A DNA stretch of 7,115 nucleotides. It comes from Betaproteobacteria bacterium UBA6910. GTDB lineage: Bacteria > Pseudomonadota > Gammaproteobacteria > Burkholderiales > UBA6910. Location of the stretch: assembly GCA_002451065.1 (NCBI GenBank), contig DKBC01000207.1, positions 1 through 7,115 of the forward strand, written 5' to 3'. Positions 5,850 through 7,115 of the stretch are shown here, one piece after another; the first letter of the stretch is position 1; each line of letters begins with the position of its first letter. The translations under genes and the position numbers were made by a program. The notes beneath the pieces are model-generated. The model was not told the origin of the DNA and ran no database searches. It worked only from the letters and a program-made list of their open reading frames with translations.

Positions 5850-6004
5850 CAGTGCTTCGTCGCTGAGGCTTTTCCCAAGGTTAGGAAATCTCGGTGCCGA
5901 CAGGAACCTCTCCGTTCCCCAATGCGAGACTGCACGCGGGCCGCGTAACGTACTCCAAGGGGAACCTTCAAGGGCTTCCGGTTCTCCGGAAGCCCTTTAT
6001 TTTT
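5850..6004 (+). ncRNA. Candidate sigma54-dependent structured small RNA
   Basis: A transcript of about 155 nt is bounded by the predicted sigma54 start and the intrinsic terminator. Pairing read by eye gives a consistent fold. There is a 5' hairpin CAGTG/CGCTG with loop CTTCGT (5850-5865, one G-U pair). A closing stem AAGGTT (5877-5882) pairs with AACCTT (5963-5968). Inside it, TCTCG (5889-5893) pairs with CGAGA (5925-5929) and encloses GGAAC/GTTCC (5903-5907 with 5914-5918, loop CTCTCC). A GC hairpin ACGCG/CGCGT (5934-5946) comes next, and then the terminator. The C-rich loop could pair with Shine-Dalgarno sequences of target mRNAs. No ribosome binding site with a short frame fits within it. 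It does not match 6S RNA, tmRNA, CrcZ or CsrB as far as I can recall them. The gene opposes both aspS and nudB and lies within a gene pair conserved in E. coli. Expression is inferred. Confidence 0.65.
5971..6004 (+). terminator. Rho-independent terminator of the small RNA
   Basis: An 11-bp perfect stem, AGGGCTTCCGG (5971-5981) with CCGGAAGCCCT (5986-5996), has the loop TTCT and is followed by TTTATTTTT (5996-6004). It is oriented for plus-strand transcription. On the minus strand the stem is followed by TTGAAGG rather than a T-run, so it is a poor terminator for aspS, whose stop codon is only 7 bases away. Confidence 0.88.
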
Positions 6005-6011
6005 GCCCTGC

Positions 6012-7115
6012 TCAGGGCTTGGGCCCGTCAGGGCTGCGCAAGCGGATGTGCAGCTCCCGCAATTGCTTATCATCCACGGGGCTTGGCGCGTGAGTAAGCA
6101 GACACTGACCTCGCTGAGTCTTGGGAAACGCTATGACGTCCCGGATGGACTCCGCCCCGGCCATGAGGGTGACGATGCGGTCAAGTCCAAACGCGATGCC
6201 GCCGTGGGGCGGGGCTCCATACTGCAATGCCTCAAGCAGGAACCCGAACTTCCGCTGGGCCTCCTCGGGACCGATATTGAGGGCGCTGAAGACCTTTGAT
6301 TGCACCTCCTGGCGATGGATACGCACTGAGCCCCCTCCAATCTCCCACCCGTTGAGCACCATGTCGTAGGCCTTGGAGAGGGCCGTCGACGGATCGGTGT
6401 CCAGGCGGTCTTCGTGCCCGTCTTGGGGCGAGGTAAAGGGATGGTGAAGGGCATCCCAGCGCTTGTCATCCTCGTTCCACTCGAACATCGGGAAATTCTC
6501 GACCCAAAGCGGACGCCAGCCGGCTTGCGCAAAACCTTTCTCATGGCCCACCTTGAGGCGCAGCGCCCCTAAGGCATCGTTGACGACCTTGGCCGTGTCT
6601 GCGCCGAAGAACATGAGGTCCCCGTCCTTCGCGCCTCCGCGCTCGACGATCGCTTCCAGGGCTCCATCGGCCAGGTTCTTCACGATCGGAGACTGCATGC
6701 CATCGCGCCCCCTGGAGATTTGGTTGAACTTGATGTAGGCGAGTCCCTTTGCGCCATAGGTGCCGACGAACTGCGTGTAGCCGTCAATTTCGCCCCGCGT
6801 GAGGTGGCCGCCGCCGGGAACGAGAAGCCCTGCCACCCGTCCGCCGGGCTGATTCGCCGCCCCGGAGAACACCTTGAACTCCACCTGCTTCATCACATCG
6901 GTAAGATCCGTCAGCCGCAAGGGTACTCGCAGATCCGGCTTGTCCGATCCATAAAGCGCCATGGCTTGCTGGTAGGAAAGCCTCGGGAAAGGGTCTGCCA
7001 ACTCGATACCCATCGTTTCCTTGAATACCGATCGGATCATGTCCTCCATCAGGGCGGTGATCTCGCCCTGGCTCATGAACGAGGTCTCGACGTCGATCTG
7101 GGTGAATTCCGGCTG
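6012..7115 (-). CDS. aspS: Aspartyl-tRNA synthetase (C-terminal 367 residues, partial)
   Basis: The enzyme, a class II synthetase, charges tRNA-Asp, and in many bacteria lacking AsnRS also tRNA-Asn. The frame is open to the right edge, where it starts [19 protein letters not shown], a conserved stretch of the bacterial AspRS catalytic domain. Then come [12 protein letters not shown], a bacterial-type GAD insert (including [19 protein letters not shown]), the conserved HHPFTSP, and motif 3, [21 protein letters not shown], containing the ATP-binding arginine. The end, [19 protein letters not shown], is typical. About 220 N-terminal residues, including the anticodon-binding domain, lie outside, so whether it is a discriminating enzyme cannot be judged. 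The promoter is also outside the window. No disruption is visible. Confidence 0.97.
   Translation of the reverse strand, partial: QPEFTQIDVETSFMSQGEITALMEDMIRSVFKETMGIELADPFPRLSYQQAMALYGSDKPDLRVPLRLTDLTDVMKQVEFKVFSGAANQPGGRVAGLLVPGGGHLTRGEIDGYTQFVGTYGAKGLAYIKFNQISRGRDGMQSPIVKNLADGALEAIVERGGAKDGDLMFFGADTAKVVNDALGALRLKVGHEKGFAQAGWRPLWVENFPMFEWNEDDKRWDALHHPFTSPQDGHEDRLDTDPSTALSKAYDMVLNGWEIGGGSVRIHRQEVQSKVFSALNIGPEEAQRKFGFLLEALQYGAPPHGGIAFGLDRIVTLMAGAESIRDVIAFPKTQRGQCLLTHAPSPVDDKQLRELHIRLRSPDGPKP

Noticed and set aside
5882..5990. Several GGA motifs suggesting a CsrB-type RNA that sequesters CsrA
   Set aside because: Only about four GGA occurrences are present and most fall in predicted stems rather than loops; CsrB-type RNAs usually show many in loops.
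5845..6093. Plus-strand open frame of 82 codons over the small RNA and the end of aspS
   Set aside because: It runs through the terminator into the antisense of aspS, has no ribosome binding site and resembles no protein family.
1..7115. tRNA genes, insertion sequences, CRISPR arrays or phage genes
   Set aside because: None could be recognised; the window is densely filled with chromosomal housekeeping genes.

Overview
The window is GC-rich chromosomal housekeeping DNA from a proteobacterium. The aspS-nudB pairing, the ClsB-type phospholipase D gene behind an exonuclease/endonuclease/phosphatase (EEP) gene, and the protein sequences fit a betaproteobacterium or a deep-branching gammaproteobacterium; the species cannot be named from sequence alone. 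There are no tRNA or rRNA genes, insertion sequences, phage genes or CRISPR arrays.

Layout. (1) Positions 1-3154, minus strand: a compact apparent operon read right to left, nadA (quinolinate synthase) > secreted SRPBCC-fold protein > EEP-family hydrolase > clsB-like cardiolipin synthase, which runs off the left edge. The gaps are 25 and 31 nt, then a 4-nt ATGA stop/start overlap. (2) Positions 3155-3400: divergent control region with a 15-bp palindrome and a sigma70-like promoter. (3) Positions 3401-5203, plus strand: a small lipoprotein gene and an AI-2E/PerM-family membrane transporter gene, probably co-transcribed. (4) Positions 5205-5666, minus strand: nudB, a Nudix hydrolase of folate synthesis, convergent with the transporter; the two stop codons are one base apart. 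(5) Positions 5667-6011: a 345-bp interval without a protein gene. (6) Positions 6012-7115, minus strand: the C-terminal two thirds of aspS, running off the right edge.

The most interesting part is the interval between aspS and nudB. On the plus strand, against both neighbours, it carries a near-consensus sigma54 promoter (GG-N10-GC, 5823-5839). About 120 nt downstream of the predicted start begins a strong intrinsic terminator (5971-6004). Together they define an undescribed-looking, highly structured RNA of about 155 nt. Upstream lie an AT-rich stretch with a 19-bp palindrome (5781-5799) and three helically phased TCAT-C-rich repeats (5704-5744). This is the usual layout for an enhancer-dependent promoter. 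The repeats also overlap the likely nudB promoter, so one regulator might act on both.

The protein genes are ordinary: NAD synthesis, envelope lipid and transport functions, folate synthesis and tRNA charging.
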